Source: Candolleomyces eurysporus
Lineage: Eukaryota > Basidiomycota > Agaricomycetes > Agaricales > Psathyrellaceae
Assembly (NCBI GenBank): GCA_027579435.1
Contig: JANBPK010001508.1
Location: 1-50,635, forward strand
Length of the DNA: 50,635 nucleotides
Direction of reading: 5' to 3'
In this document: positions 20,701-31,965 of the stretch, piece after piece
Position numbering within the stretch: position 1 is the first letter of the stretch
Layout: each line of letters starts with the position of its first letter
The notes under the pieces: model-generated
What the model was told of the DNA's origin: nothing
Seen by the model: the letters and a program-made list of their open reading frames with translations, nothing else
The model's database searches: none
Position numbers and translations under genes: made by a program

Positions 20701-23222
20701 CTTGATAGGCTGCTGGGTGGGCGAGGGGGTAGAGGGTTCTGCAATTTGGTTGGTGGGTGGTAGTGGTTGGACTTGAAGATGTTTTGCCCCCCTCTCGAAC
20801 ATTAAATACTCCAAAACCTTGTCGACTTCTTGAACTCTAAGCGAGGATTATAGTCCGTTTTAGGACGGAGAGAGGGCGCGTGCGAGCCGGCGCGCGTGCC
20901 GGCCATTGGGCGCTACCCATTTAGGGAGCGCTCTCCAAGAGATGCGGTCCTTCTCCCGGTACTTGTCCGTTTTTTTTCAAAGATCACAGCCGCCGGCCTG
21001 CCCACACCCTAAGGGAGCCCAGATGGAAGATCAGATCTCAGGGTTGTCGCCCCGGAGCTCCAGCTTTTTTTTTCCATTGTCCCCCCTCCGCGCCCTGCAC
21101 CATCGGCCGGTCAGGAACCCTTCTTTGAGCTTGTTGATGAAAAAGGCTTAGGTGTAGAGTCGGCCTTTCCCTCTTGTAGTCAAGGATAGTCCTTATCTTC
21201 TTTAGGGTCCGATCTGTATCTTTTGAGATTCTTTTTCAAGCTGTAGAATTATATAAGGCACTGGTCGCGGTGGTGAAGAAGCTTGAGGATACTGTTAAGA
21301 GCTCAAAAGACGGTCACAGCTACAGTGAACTCGAGCTATTAGCAAACCGGCCTATTAGATCAAATAGGGGTAGGGATTCCAACAGCGCAGCTTTCCATTG
21401 TGCTCTTTCCGTTCCGCTGAACATCCGCCGGTCCGGAACACACCTTTCTGTTTTGATTTTGTTGATAACAAAGGCCTGAGTATAGGGTCAGGGCGCCGGT
21501 TGGTAGTCAAGGGTCGTTCACCTAGTAGTCTCCTATCTACACGTGCTATAGAAGTGTGTCTGATGGCATCGGCCCATAAAGGTAAATGGCTTCGGGAAGT
21601 ACGCCAACTCCGGATCAGTAAATGCAACATCAGAACATATGAACCAAGCTCGAGACTCCGGAAAGAAGGTGTACTAGAGAAAGAAGTGGAGATGCCGCAG
21701 CACCGACCACCGCTTACAACTAAAATATCCGACATTTGCGTCAGGGAAAGGTTTTCATTTACGTCAAAGAACGGAATTGATCACGATGACTCGGAGATCC
21801 TGCGCAAACATTGTGAGATGCAGTTTCTAATTTCCACCCAAATATTACAAAAGTCTCAGCAACACCACGGCTTTTGGAGCGGTAGACAGACCAAGAGACA
21901 AAGGAATCCGGAAAAAGATCGAGATAGGATTATAATACTCTATGGACGATCCTGCAAACATCCGACCGCGCCTACTGCCTTTCGCTGTCATTCAAAAAGA
22001 TATTAGAGATCTATAGATGTTTAATTCTGATTTCAAGAGTCGCAAATTACTCGGAAGATAGGAAAATATAGGTAGGGATGAAGGTGTCCGACGCGGTGAC
22101 ATGAAATCGCTAAGCATCAACTTCCAAATTGGCCCGCTAATGCTTAGCCAGTTGAAGATCCGTTCTTCCTTGAACAGCGGTAGTCCAAGTAGTAGCCACT
22201 CGATCACACTTCGCTGGTCGTCAGACGTATGGTAAATTTATCCGCGATCCGATAGACTGGAGGACCGCAACCAGAGCGACGATTGAGGGTATGATCTTGC
22301 TGTGCACCAATTGATGTGAACAAAAAAGCCCAATCTAGATATCCTTCAGAAATTCTCTGGCAACGTCCGTATCAGCAGGAAGGTGATAAAGTAGTAGCTT
22401 TGGGAGCTCTGGTATGGGAGGAAGAATTACACGGCCGTCCAGGCAGCACCCGTCGAAATGAGGAGATTGCACACTCCCTTTCGACGTTTCTGCTATCTAA
22501 GAAATACAGGGGGAAATCGCTACCGCATCAGCTATTGATACATTGCGCGTTGAACACGGAATTGGGTAAACTACCTGCCTGCCTCCAGCCAGAGTATGCG
22601 GTGGTTCAGTCGCGCGACTGGCATAGAGAGCGGGCCCAGACGGCGGCCCGAGCTGCGTGAGAAACGCTTTGATCCGATGNCCGGGATCAAATGGCGGCCT
22701 GGAGGCGAACGTCCTCCAAACTCGGAAGCTTTGGGCTCACATTGCTGCGCATGGAGGCATGTTGAACTCTTAAATACGCTGCGGTCCTCGCCAGTTGTCT
22801 CTAACGTCAGCTGATATTCTTTGCTCATCGCTTTTAGACAGTGAACCTCGCCACATCACTCTGAGAATTCAGGCACCCTACAGGGGAGATCAAGATGCCG
22901 AGCCCTCATCCTCAAAAGCCCTTCTTCGAATTAATGTCTTCTCCGTATTCGCGATCCACCTTGGCCTGCGACCTAATTCAATTGTTAAATAAATCCTCCT
23001 CAACCTCGGACGTCCCACTGCTTCGACATATTCCAATTGGTCGCTTGCAAGGCTTCTCTGCGGCATTCTTGACCCAATGTGGAGCGTCCGAGCTCTTCAC
23101 CGTCTGAAATCAATGGCTTGGTTTTTTTCGATTTTCTTATCTAGTCGAGGATTTAAATGCCTCGTACTTCTGATCTCCCCTGCTGTTCCTCGTCTTCGGG
23201 TCTGTCTTCGCGGTCGGATATC
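20701..23222. other. 2.5 kb gene-poor tract with a degenerate duplication
   Basis: Open frames here (for example 21398-22006 and 22316-22660, plus strand) have no recognisable domain and no secretion or membrane signals. Two diverged copies of one sequence occur (listed separately). A single N sits at 22680. The tract looks like decayed mobile DNA, but no transposase or reverse transcriptase is visible. Confidence 0.4.
21060..21520 (+). repeat. two diverged direct copies, about 320 bases apart
   Basis: Copy 1 (about 21065-21190) and copy 2 (about 21388-21520) share an ordered series of blocks: TTTCCATTGT, a C/T-rich link, CGGCCGGTCAGGAAC versus CGCCGGTCCGGAAC, TTGTTGATgAaAAAGGC, then AG(G/T)(T/A)TAG(A/G)GTC, and GTAGTCAAGG. 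The copies are clearly homologous but have drifted with small indels, so this is an old tandem duplication. Confidence 0.6.
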
Positions 23223-24739
23223 ATGCTTTACAAGCATACAACTTCTTTAGCCGTATTGGCTGTAGCTGTTCAGTATGTTAGAGCTACAATTCGCTTTGGC
23301 TGTTCGCAACTGGTGACCCAGCGTTTCGATCCGCTGGTCACTCCGGGCCAAGTTGCACCACATGTGCATCAAATCATTGGAGGAGTACGTCTCAATATTC
23401 ACTCGATAGAATACTACTGATGACGTGCATTTAGAATGCGTACGGAGCCTCCATCGCACTTTATCTCAGTAACGCATATAACTTGTTCTCATCAGCTTCA
23501 ACCTTACCATGAACCCCGCCGACGACTACGCTGAACTGGCAACGTGTACCACGTGTCGGTTCAAGGAAGATAAATCGAATTACTGGACCGCTGTTCTCTA
23601 CTTCAAACATGCCAATGGAAGCTACATACGCGTTCCTCAATACCCCAACCATGTCGTTGGCTCTCCTAACGGCGGGATGACGGTATACTACATCGCTGGG
23701 TACCCTCCCTTCCAGAAGGTCAAAGCCTTCCAAAAGGTGAGCTGACATGGTGCACTTTTGGCCTATCGTTCATACAAAGTATTTGATGTTAGGGTTTCCG
23801 AATGATCACAGGAGATCCCACAATCCGTTTGAAAAAACCCTCCGACGTCGACGACGTGCCATCCTGGGCACTCAGCTTCCGCTGCTGGGAAGATACCGAG
23901 TGGCTTGGTCCTTCCAATCGATACGCCCCCGGGGCTGGACCTTACGACACGGTCCACCTCCCGAACAAGTTCTGCCCCGGCGGTATTCGTTCTAATATTT
24001 TCTTCCCTAATTGTTGGGACGGAGAGCATGTTGATACCCCTGATCATTTCGTGAGTTCATCCTGTTCCCCTCGCCCACTGCCTAACAGAATTGTTACACA
24101 TTTTCATGACAGTCTCATATGTCTTATCCCCTCGGGCAAGTCGATCCTGGCATGGGTATCATCTGGCATAACGGGAGCTGCCCCTCTACACACCCAGTCC
24201 GCACACCTACTATTCTCTACGAAATCGCTTGGGACACGCGCCCATTCAAGGACTTGTGGCCTACGGATGGAAGCCAGCCGCTTGTTATGAGCATGGGTGA
24301 TCCGTGAGTCATTCGTTCGCCAGTAACACCAGTCAAGTTAAATCATGCTTTCTTTCGTTAGTACCGGGTACGGACAACATGGTGACTACGTATTCGGGTG
24401 GGAGGGAGACTCACTTCAGCGTGCAATGGACACTTGCCTTGACGCCTTCGGATGGCCAGAGAACTGCCCTGAGCTCACCATCCTCACTGATGAGGAAATT
24501 AACGAATGCGTTCAACAGGCCAGGGTTGATGAGAAAGTCGAGGGGGAATGTACGTAACATCTCTTCCCCTCACTTCTGAATATCCGAGCTGATATCTACG
24601 CCACCTAGACATTCCTGCCCTCCCGGGCTGTAACCCAATTCAGAATGGCCCTGAACCAGCGACAATGGTAAAGAATTGTGGCGCTGTCTCTACCACCATC
24701 GATTTTGTTCCTGGAAGAGCCGTTCAGACGCCTGCTTAG
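23223..24739 (+). CDS. secreted DUF1996 protein
   Basis: Seven exons (23223-23384, 23435-23439, 23496-23736, 23793-24050, 24113-24303, 24362-24549, 24609-24739) give exactly 392 codons, 391 residues. The start at 23223 makes a signal peptide (MLYKHTTSLAVLAVAVQYVR). DUF1996 landmarks follow: RFDPLVTPGQVAPHVHQIIG, then NAFNLTM, SNYWTAVLYFKHANGSY, GGMTVYYI, GFRMITGDPTIR, SFRCWEDTEW, CPGGIRSNIFFPNCWDGEH, MSYPLGQVD, HNGSCPSTHPVRTPTILYEI, and TGYGQHGDYVFGWE. These are extracellular fungal proteins of unknown biochemical role, often stress- or plant-tissue-induced; the conserved His/Asp/Cys suggest a metal- or carbohydrate-related enzyme fold. One exon is only 5 bases long and supplies NA of the conserved NAFN. 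Confidence 0.92.
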
Positions 24740-25102
24740 GAAGCAGCGAAGGGCGCCCAACCTCTTGCGACTTCTGCTCCTCGCGTTTGACAGCTTCATA
24801 AATGGGGATTCCGTATTTTCACCGCATCGAGGGAGTACAAATTAGGACTGTCGGCTGTGCCTCCTGTCGTCGTACAATTCAACTATCAATGGTTTCTGAT
24901 GGAATGATGATTGGACCTCGAGTTGAGACCTGCTTTCACTTTCCTCCCTGGCGTTCATAACGAGGTGATAGGATCATGAATTCCTCGGCTTTGCCTAATG
25001 CACCGAGTTCTGGCAATCAGCGGCTGCCAGCGACAGCTATAAAGTGCCAGTCTGTGTTTCAAATCCTTAGCTGGCACTCCCCCATCTTTCCTTTTTCAGG
25101 CT
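24740..25102. other. intergenic with TATA box at 25038-25043
   Basis: This is a short interval. TATAAA at 25038-25043 lies 60 bases before the next start codon and is its likely core promoter. Confidence 0.55.
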
Positions 25103-27104
25103 ATGGATCCTGATATGTGGGCGACCGTGTTGTCGGTTCTGAAAGTCGACCGAAATGCCGGTTACTCGAGAGGTAAGGTTCGGCTTTCGTGAAGGCTTTG
25201 CATTCGCCGTCAATCATAGTACTGACCAGTGAATCATAGTTGCAGCGATTACCTTTCTCCTCTGCGACATATCTTCAACATCCTATGACGAAGTGAGTTC
25301 TTCGCCTTCACACTCTGCGGCCCAACATTAATCGATCAAACGCTGCAGATAAGATACATCTGGAGGTGCGGTTCTCCTCTGACCTTAATCTTAGTCCAAT
25401 GGAAATCAATTTCTGAGCTTCTAGACAAAGATGGGGGCTGTCGAAGATACTCTACCTGATCACAAGATATTACGGGCTTGCTCTCACTATGTGAGTAAAG
25501 CAGTTCCGTTCACTATCCCGAAATTTTACAATGCTGACTGGCTGGATTATGGGCAGTGGAATGCTGATTAGTGCGTCAGGCTCCGATCTGAAACGCCGCA
25601 GACAATTTCAACTTGAACGTTCACAGTGACAAATTTGCGTGACCCATCGGCCCAGGTGAGGCTTGGTTCAGTTTTCCATGCCGACGCTCGACTGAAAACA
25701 TGGCAATGGCTCACAAGTTGTGAGGCAGATTCACCCAGGCCGTATACAATATGGGAATAACGCTCTTTTTAGCTGTCGAACATACATCCGTGTGATGAGC
25801 TTGTAAGCAGCCTTAGCCCTCCTTCAACGCCTTCGACTGATCCAATTTCAAGAATTGGAAGCAAATTCTTCGTTTTCATCATCGACATCGTCTGCATCGT
25901 GCGAATACATGCATTGTACGGTCAAAATCGTAAACGTTCGTCCTTAATATGGAAAACAATGCCTTCGCCACCCTAACTGCAGCCCTCAGTGTTCGCATTC
26001 TTATCTCTTCTGTGTATAGGTGAGTTTATAGAGAGAGCGTGAGTTAATCTACTAATCAACTTGATATGTACGTAGCTGAAACCGTTGTAAGTCAAGTCTG
26101 ATCTCTGTTGAAGTCAGAACGTTTGAACTTCGAGCTCTGATCCGTCTCCGTCCTCTCTCCGTGCTTAGACTGGCCTTTACTGCGTGATCAAGGTCACTGA
26201 CTTCACCAATGAGCCACTACCCCCAAAGAGTGAACTTTCCGCTAAGTATGGATGCAACTTCTTGATCAAACCAACGATGGAGGACATGAACAAGACGTAC
26301 CTGGTCGGGTGGTAAGGTTCACGAGAAATCTGCTCGCGCTCCGCACTGATAGCTGTTCTGGTATAAGGATCTTTAGCACGGCGAACGCAAGTACGTTTTT
26401 GAGCTATTGTTTGCTTGGCAGTCGGATTTTTAATGATATTTCACAGTAATATTCTTTCTTTTCCCACTTTACAAACTCAAGGAATCCATAACAGACCAAC
26501 TCGGTACTGTTCGATACAACCTTTTCAAGGATTCGTCATTACTTTCCCCGCTTCTCGTGGCGTTCCACAGAGATGGGGCTTTGAACTTTCTTTTGTGAGT
26601 ACCTAGGTTCATTCCAGCTTCTGAACGTCGAATTTGAGCCTAACTGGTCGAAAGAATTGCTGGCAAGTACTATCCCGCGCTAGTTGACCCCAAGTTGTAC
26701 TGAGGTTACGCACTCGAAATGTGGATTTACGTCTTAGGTATCATGTGCATATCAGCATTGATGTCTTTTCACAAATCTGGATTCTATTACACTCCTGCAT
26801 GGCCGTGAGTTTCTTCCGTACGAAATCGACTTGCACGGTGATGTGCTAACGCTTCATACTTGTATAGCTGGCTTTATGTCACCTTCTCATATGCTGTACG
26901 TCAAAACCATGTCTTATCTGCGCTCTGCAGATAATTCCAATGCGAAGTCGTAGCTGATCGACGGGTTATCACTAGGGATGTCGTCTTATCCTCAACCTTT
27001 TTCGTGCTGGAGGGGTTGTGCCAACACAGATCATTCCTGGGAGCGTCAGTGCCGACATTGACTTTAGAACCCCTGAAAGTTCATATTCACAGAGATCTGG
27101 TTGA
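25103..27104 (+). CDS. DUF6533-type multi-pass membrane protein
   Basis: The first five exons can be joined in frame: 25103-25172, 25240-25292, 25349-25365, 25425-25490, 25557-25570. They give VAAITFLLCDISSTSYDEIR, then YIWRQRWGLSKILYLITRYY and GLALTIGMLI, the DUF6533 signature (YD-x-x-x-T-x-x-x-E-x-x-x-IW, then K-x-LY-x-x-RY). Later exons show FFVFIIDIVCIVRIHALYGQ (about 25870-25930), a C-containing loop with TGLYCVIKVTDFTNEPLPPK (26170 on), WLYVTFSYA (26871), and the closing GCRLILNLFRAGGVVP, ending at the stop 27102-27104. Seven-helix topology is likely. DUF6533 proteins are an expanded Agaricomycete family of unknown function, structurally reminiscent of GPCR-like bundles. Middle exon edges are not fully resolved. 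Confidence 0.8.
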
Positions 27105-28138
27105 GAAATGGCTGGGTAGAATAAGAAGACACGTTTCACGGCTCGAACAGTTTATGAACTAATATATACAGTTCGTTAGAAGTGAGACTGAGTACGCGCC
27201 GAGTGTGTAGCTTCGATATCACAGAAGGTCGGAGGGCTACCCTCTAATTTGCCCACTTAATGCGACCACCGTCGCGACTAGGTACAGGTTTGAAACGTCA
27301 TAGAGACCTCAATCCTCAGGCTTGCAATAGCTGCAGTACTATTATGGCGCAAGCTATCACTGTTTGGAAGATGGCGACCGCAATCCCCGGGTGCCAGCGA
27401 GGCACAGGTTGATTTCAAATTGTCAACGAAGATCTTTCAGTCGTATTCTAGCTTCGCTCATGGCTTCCAATCCTGGAAGAAGCCAGTCTCATATCGGTGA
27501 GAAATCTGCTCAGCTCCCCCGTGAACAACTCGCATGGAAGAACAAGGTTATTGGCGCCAAGAGAGGAGGAAAAAGCACAGGGAAACTGGAAGAAATTATT
27601 GGAAGACGGTGGCGAATCCACCCAGAGACCTGAGATGTGGTAGGCTTGGAGGGGAGAGAGGTTGACAGATGCGGCGGCGTCTACCTAGCAGTGGGAACTG
27701 GTGTTCCACAACTCAGAGTCGGCTGAGGAGCCGTGAAAATTCCCTTTACTGGGACCTTGTGCAGCGACTGTGATAAGATACAAGCCCTGCCTCGTTTCGA
27801 TGGAATTTAAACGATGGTCTCGATGAGTTGGAGCGAATGGAAGCACCAGATACCATCGTTCAATGTACAGCCTCCGATACGATAGTACTATTCTTCGACA
27901 TACCTCATTTACTTCATGAGGAATTAATAGGGCATATGCCGTGCGCGATTCTGTGAGACGGCAAAATCTTGAATGCACTGGCTTGAGGACTCTGTATGTA
28001 GAATCATGTAGTACTTGATGATTTCATGAGCATCCTTTGAAGGAGAAGACTTTCTCCAGGTAGTGTAGAAGGAAGAAACAAGAGGTCATAAAACAGTGCG
28101 GCAGACGCAACGAACCCGAACGCCAGATGCAGATAATA
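27105..28138. other. 1 kb without a convincing gene
   Basis: Short open frames occur on both strands. The best is plus 27460-27633 (58 codons from ATG), which is Lys/Arg-rich. None has domain or splice support. Confidence 0.4.
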
Positions 28139-28640
28139 TTAGGCTGCAATTCGACCTTGATCAAATCTGGAACGTTGTTCAGTGTGTGTGTGTAGGAGTG
28201 AAATGTGAGAAATAATCAAGCAGGCGAGAAGAGCCGATGAAATAGCAACCTCGAAATTCTTTGCGAAATTCAAGGAGACCTTCGGCGGAAGTGTTTGAGA
28301 GAATTCTTGCTATGCTATCAACAACAAGAACTGGCAGAGGAAGGATTCAGAGACACCCCCTTACCTTATCGATTACGAGGTCCATTGATACGTGTGTATA
28401 CCTAGAAGTAATATTTCTAGGCGCATGTGAATAGATTACCAGAGGCTTGGTCGACAAAGTGGGGGAGAGGGCCGTGCTTTGTGCGGACCTACTGTACCCT
28501 GGGTGCTTAGAGTAAGCTGAATCATCCGACAGAATATTCGAACTTCTGATCTTCCTCGGCCTTCCCCCTTTTGGCGTTCTCTTTTCAGAAGACAACGTAT
28601 GAGATGGAACAAAGTTTCGTGCTTTTTGGACCTGTCATCG
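28139..28640 (-). CDS. uncharacterised gene, two 3' exons visible, 5' end unresolved
   Basis: Two minus-strand exons (28365 to about 28640, and 28139-28309) are separated by a 55-base GTAAGG..ATAG intron of perfect Agaricomycete type, and join in frame to a stop at 28139-28141. The upstream exon carries a basic AT-hook-like element (RTPKGGRPRKIR) and a Ser-rich linker, then KPLVIYSHAPRNITSRY. The downstream exon carries a probable membrane segment (FEVAISSALLACLIISHISL). No ATG opens the first exon, so at least one more upstream exon is needed; a splice acceptor (GATGACAG) lies at its 5' edge. I do not recognise the family. The segment resembles the start of the plant VQ motif but lacks its VQ core. 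Confidence 0.4.
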
Positions 28641-29104
28641 CCGATCTGTGAATCTTTCGACCCAGGACGACATGTTCATCCCGCCACTCGCACAGCTTCC
28701 CGTAAACATCATTTCCTTGAAAGCACGCACCTCCCACACCTTATAAAAAAGATACATGGCATCTGGAGTACGCTGGTCAACCTGAAGGCTGTGATTTGAT
28801 AATCTTACCGGAATCATGTCGATCGTCATTCATAGTAGGCACTGGTTCTTTCCAGTGATGAACTGGCACTGAGTGCTGTCCTCTCAACGGTTGTCCGCTA
28901 TCTCTTCCGGGGACAATCAACTAGTCAAGCTGTTGCCCCGTCTAACGGGGTATTTTGCCTGCCCTGGTACTACTTTGCTCCTACTTTCACGTAGGATTGT
29001 TCATAGGAATCAAACGCCGACCCTTCTCGGAGATGACTCTGAACAAGATGTGGGTATGAATAAAGCTGTCATCTGACCCTTTCTGATGTAAATATCTACT
29101 GCAG
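28641..29104. other. intergenic or unresolved 5' exons of the preceding minus-strand gene
   Basis: The 5' part of the minus-strand gene ending at 28139 should lie here. I cannot identify its exon(s). No other feature is seen. Confidence 0.35.
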
Positions 29105-30296
29105 CTACGAGCCCTCCTTGTTTTCACCCAAGAAAAGGTCTCTGTAAACCTCACCCACCGAGTGCTCTTGCTTGTCGTGACTCTCCACATCGGCAATGAC
29201 TCTCTGCACGAACAAAAGCTGTCAGCTACGAGACCTATTGCGAATACGATCGACCGAAGGCTCCATGCTCACCTCTAACAGTGTCACTCCAGGCCGATAC
29301 TTGATTATTTCCTTTTCCTTCAGGACTTTGAGTAAATCAAGAACAGTCTCGTACGTCTGCCCATCTGCCGGAGAGTGCATGAGGGAAGCGAACTGCTCTG
29401 CGCCCAACGTCCGGAAGAAAGTGAGAGCGGCGAGAGCGCAAATCTCTTGTACTCCTTTATCTTCTTCTGTCATAGACGTGCCGGGGGCCTGGAATTGGAG
29501 ACCTTCCAATGCCATCGAGTACCACGGCCCAACGTCTCCGAGTCCCAACTTCCTACCCATGGCTGTCACCAGCGCAGCCGTGCAGATCGGATGAATCCCG
29601 AGTTCTTCAAACTCATTCTCGTCGGGGAATATCGTGTTTCCCATGTTGTTCTCGGGGTAGTAATGAGCCTGGCCATTCACGCAGTCTGACAGGGATAGGA
29701 AGAACTGCTGGGGGAATGTTGATACATGTTCTTTGAAGGCTAAATCTGGTATTTCCAGCGCGTTGATCCCTTCAGCGTCAAGCGCTCCTTTGACTTTAGT
29801 CATCAGCGATTCGATGAGGTCTGGATGCTTCGTACAGAAGGCCCACGTTGCCTCGCCTAACGCACTGGGCATCGGTTCTGTACGGTGTTCCTTGATGATT
29901 GAACAGAGGTCCTCGGTAGTGAACGACGTCGAGAAGAGATTGGTAAGTTTGTCGAAGAATTCGTCATACTTGGCATCGATTACTGAGTCGGAGTCGCTGA
30001 CAGATGAAGGTGAGTTTGCCATTGTCCTGGTGGTTGTTGGTGAGAGTGATGTGAATCTAGGAATTCGAGACTTACATTTGAAATTGCTTTGCTTTATTTG
30101 GCCCAGTATCAGATGATCGACTCCGCGGAATAGCCTCTGTTCGCAAGTAGCTACGTGCGTGTAGACCCCGTATAAGATAGTTTTGGCGATCTAGTCGGTC
30201 ATATGAGAGAGGAAGGGGACGAGAGTGCATGCGGAGCATGGTCTTTGTGCTTTGCCTGAGGGCCAGCTGCCCGTAACGCCAGGATGAGCTAGCCAT
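29105..30296 (-). CDS. uncharacterised protein with a probable mitochondrial presequence
   Basis: Three exons (30076-30296, 29273-30026, 29105-29203) give exactly 358 codons, 357 residues. The long exon is helical and acidic (FFDKLTNLFSTSFTTEDLCS, LGEATWAFCTKHPDLIESLM, FFLSLSDCVNGQAHYYPENN, TAALVTAMGRKLGLGDVGPW), with no match I know. The last exon adds DVESHDKQEHSVGEVYRDLF. Exon 1 starts MASSSWRYGQLALRQSTKTM and is rich in Arg and Ser with few acids over its first 60 residues, a typical matrix-targeting presequence, and it joins in frame to the Met of MANSPSSVSDSDS. A second start at that internal Met (30022) would make a cytosolic 266-residue-type form, so dual targeting is possible. The product is probably a lineage-specific protein. 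Confidence 0.6.
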
Positions 30297-30949
30297 GCGA
30301 AGGTTCTGGGAGGCGGGAAAGTATAGTGTGCGCCGGTATTCCTCACGGAAAGCGTTGGACTAGCTCAGTACGCGAATGAGACGAGAGTCGAGGAAAGGAC
30401 CAGACTCCGAGTCGGCGATGAGGCACACTGTTCGGTCCCGTGATGAAAGCCAAACATTGCGGACCGTCGGTCGCCGCTCATCATGGGATGTGTTCTCTCC
30501 CGGCGGTGCTAGATCTTGCCTCATTTTGACTTAGTGTAGAAGCCTCCATTGGCGACCTTGGTGAAATCACGTTGGTCGAAATGGTTCCGCTTCTTGTGCG
30601 CCTCCATGAAACCAATCGTTCAATCAGAAGATCGACCGAATAGGACTCCTTCTGTCACTTGCGTGTACTTCTATGTGTAAACTCAGTACACAGCCTGTTG
30701 GTGACAGATTAAATCAGCATCCTGACGGGCTTCCGTCTTTTGTCTAGGCTCGCTTTCACACATAAAGCATCTGTCCAGAATGAAGATGAGCATAATGATC
30801 GGCGTTTGGCACACAGCACTTGTGTGTTGGCGCTGTTCTGGAAGTCAGATCAAGTAATTAGACCGTGAATCTATCCATATCTTCTCCATGAGGCAAACCT
30901 AGCTCACACAGGACTGGCGCTATGATATGAGCAATGAGAACGATCGCGA
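30297..30949. other. intergenic with one short ORF
   Basis: A minus-strand ORF of 26 codons (about 30530-30610) begins MEAHKKRNHFDQRDF. It is too short to call and might be a 3' exon. Nothing else is seen. Confidence 0.35.
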
Positions 30950-30955
30950 TATAAA
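30950..30955 (+). promoter_or_regulatory. TATA box of the RNase-like gene
   Basis: TATAAA lies 94 bases before the start codon at 31044, followed by a C/T-rich stretch. Confidence 0.55.
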
Positions 30956-31043
30956 GCAACGAGCTCTGGGAGGCTGCTTTAGTGAGCTGGTCTCCTCACA
31001 TCCCTTCCTTTGATAGGTTATCGAGGCATTTACTTCTTTCAAT

Positions 31044-31965
31044 ATGCGTTCCATCAGAGTTCTCCTCTTCACATTCGCCTCTCTTGCAGCGCTTACACTC
31101 GCTTTACCAGCGGCATTCCGGCAGAACAGCGAGACGGGACTGTTCGAGCGAGATGATCGAGGTAGTTATCGCAATCAAATTGGAGTAGTTAATACCCATT
31201 TTCACGCATTTGTAGGTCTTGAAGCCCGTGCGCCGCTGGGCCCTAAGCAGATCGGCTCAGTTGCAATGAGCTTTCTGAAAAGGCAGGCGCAAAAGGTACA
31301 GGCCGTGAGGGCGGGGAAGAAGTTCGTAGGGAAAAACCCGCTCCATGGCCTCACTCCAGCTCAGAGTCAGGCCGTCGTCCAGGAGATCAAGCGTGCAGGC
31401 AACCGTATGCAAGCGACTCAGAATATGCCAGCGAGGCTCGGTCAATTCAGTGGACATGGCTGTAAGCTGCAATACATTAATTCATCTCCAGGTTGTTCAT
31501 AGAGCATGCGCTCACCCATTCGCCTGTTCTTGCAGATTTCGCGACTGGAAAAGATGCGCGAGTGGCTGTGATGAATTCGTATTTGCACTCAGCGTTTCCA
31601 GTTGGTCCTAAACGCGCAACAGTGGCAAGTACACTCGTTTATATATGCCCACAATGCCTGCTCACGACCGTTTCGGATAGCCAAGACCGTTTGGTAATTT
31701 TCCCTACAAACCATCCCACCTTTTGGCTGGCAAACTTCCACTCCCAGGAGCTCCTTCAGGGCGGAATTCTGGATTGAAAGAATATCCCCTCGTTGGCGTT
31801 AAGCAAATGCTTGGAGGATACCATGGGCAGAAAGGGCAAAAAGGACCCATGCGTGTAATTGTTGGGAACCAGAACGGGGTCGACAAGTTCCATGGTGCTG
31901 TGACGCACGACAACAGCAAAAGTGGGGACCACTACAAGATGAAGTATCAACCGCCAAAAAAGTAG
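31044..31965 (+). CDS. secreted protein with C-terminal microbial-RNase-like domain
   Basis: The start at 31044 gives a signal peptide (MRSIRVLLFTFASLAALTLA). A basic, Gln/Ala-rich helical region follows (exon about 31216-31461), then exon 31536-31628 and a last exon from about 31748 to the stop at 31963-31965. The last exon holds GLKEYPLVG, then GPMRVIVGNQ, and HGAVTHDNSKSGDHYKMKY. The order E-Y-P ... G-P-x-R-V-I ... H matches the catalytic Glu, Arg and His arrangement of the barnase/RNase T1/N1 superfamily. No Cys is visible in this domain, unlike RNase T1 and ribotoxins, so it would be a disulfide-free, barnase-like form. It may act as an extracellular nuclease in nutrition or antagonism. 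The long third intron (119 bases, acceptor near 31747) is the least certain join. Confidence 0.55.

Noticed and set aside
21398..22006. 202-codon plus-strand ORF in the gene-poor tract
   Set aside because: The composition is basic and patternless, and part of it lies inside a degenerate repeat copy. No element protein is recognisable.
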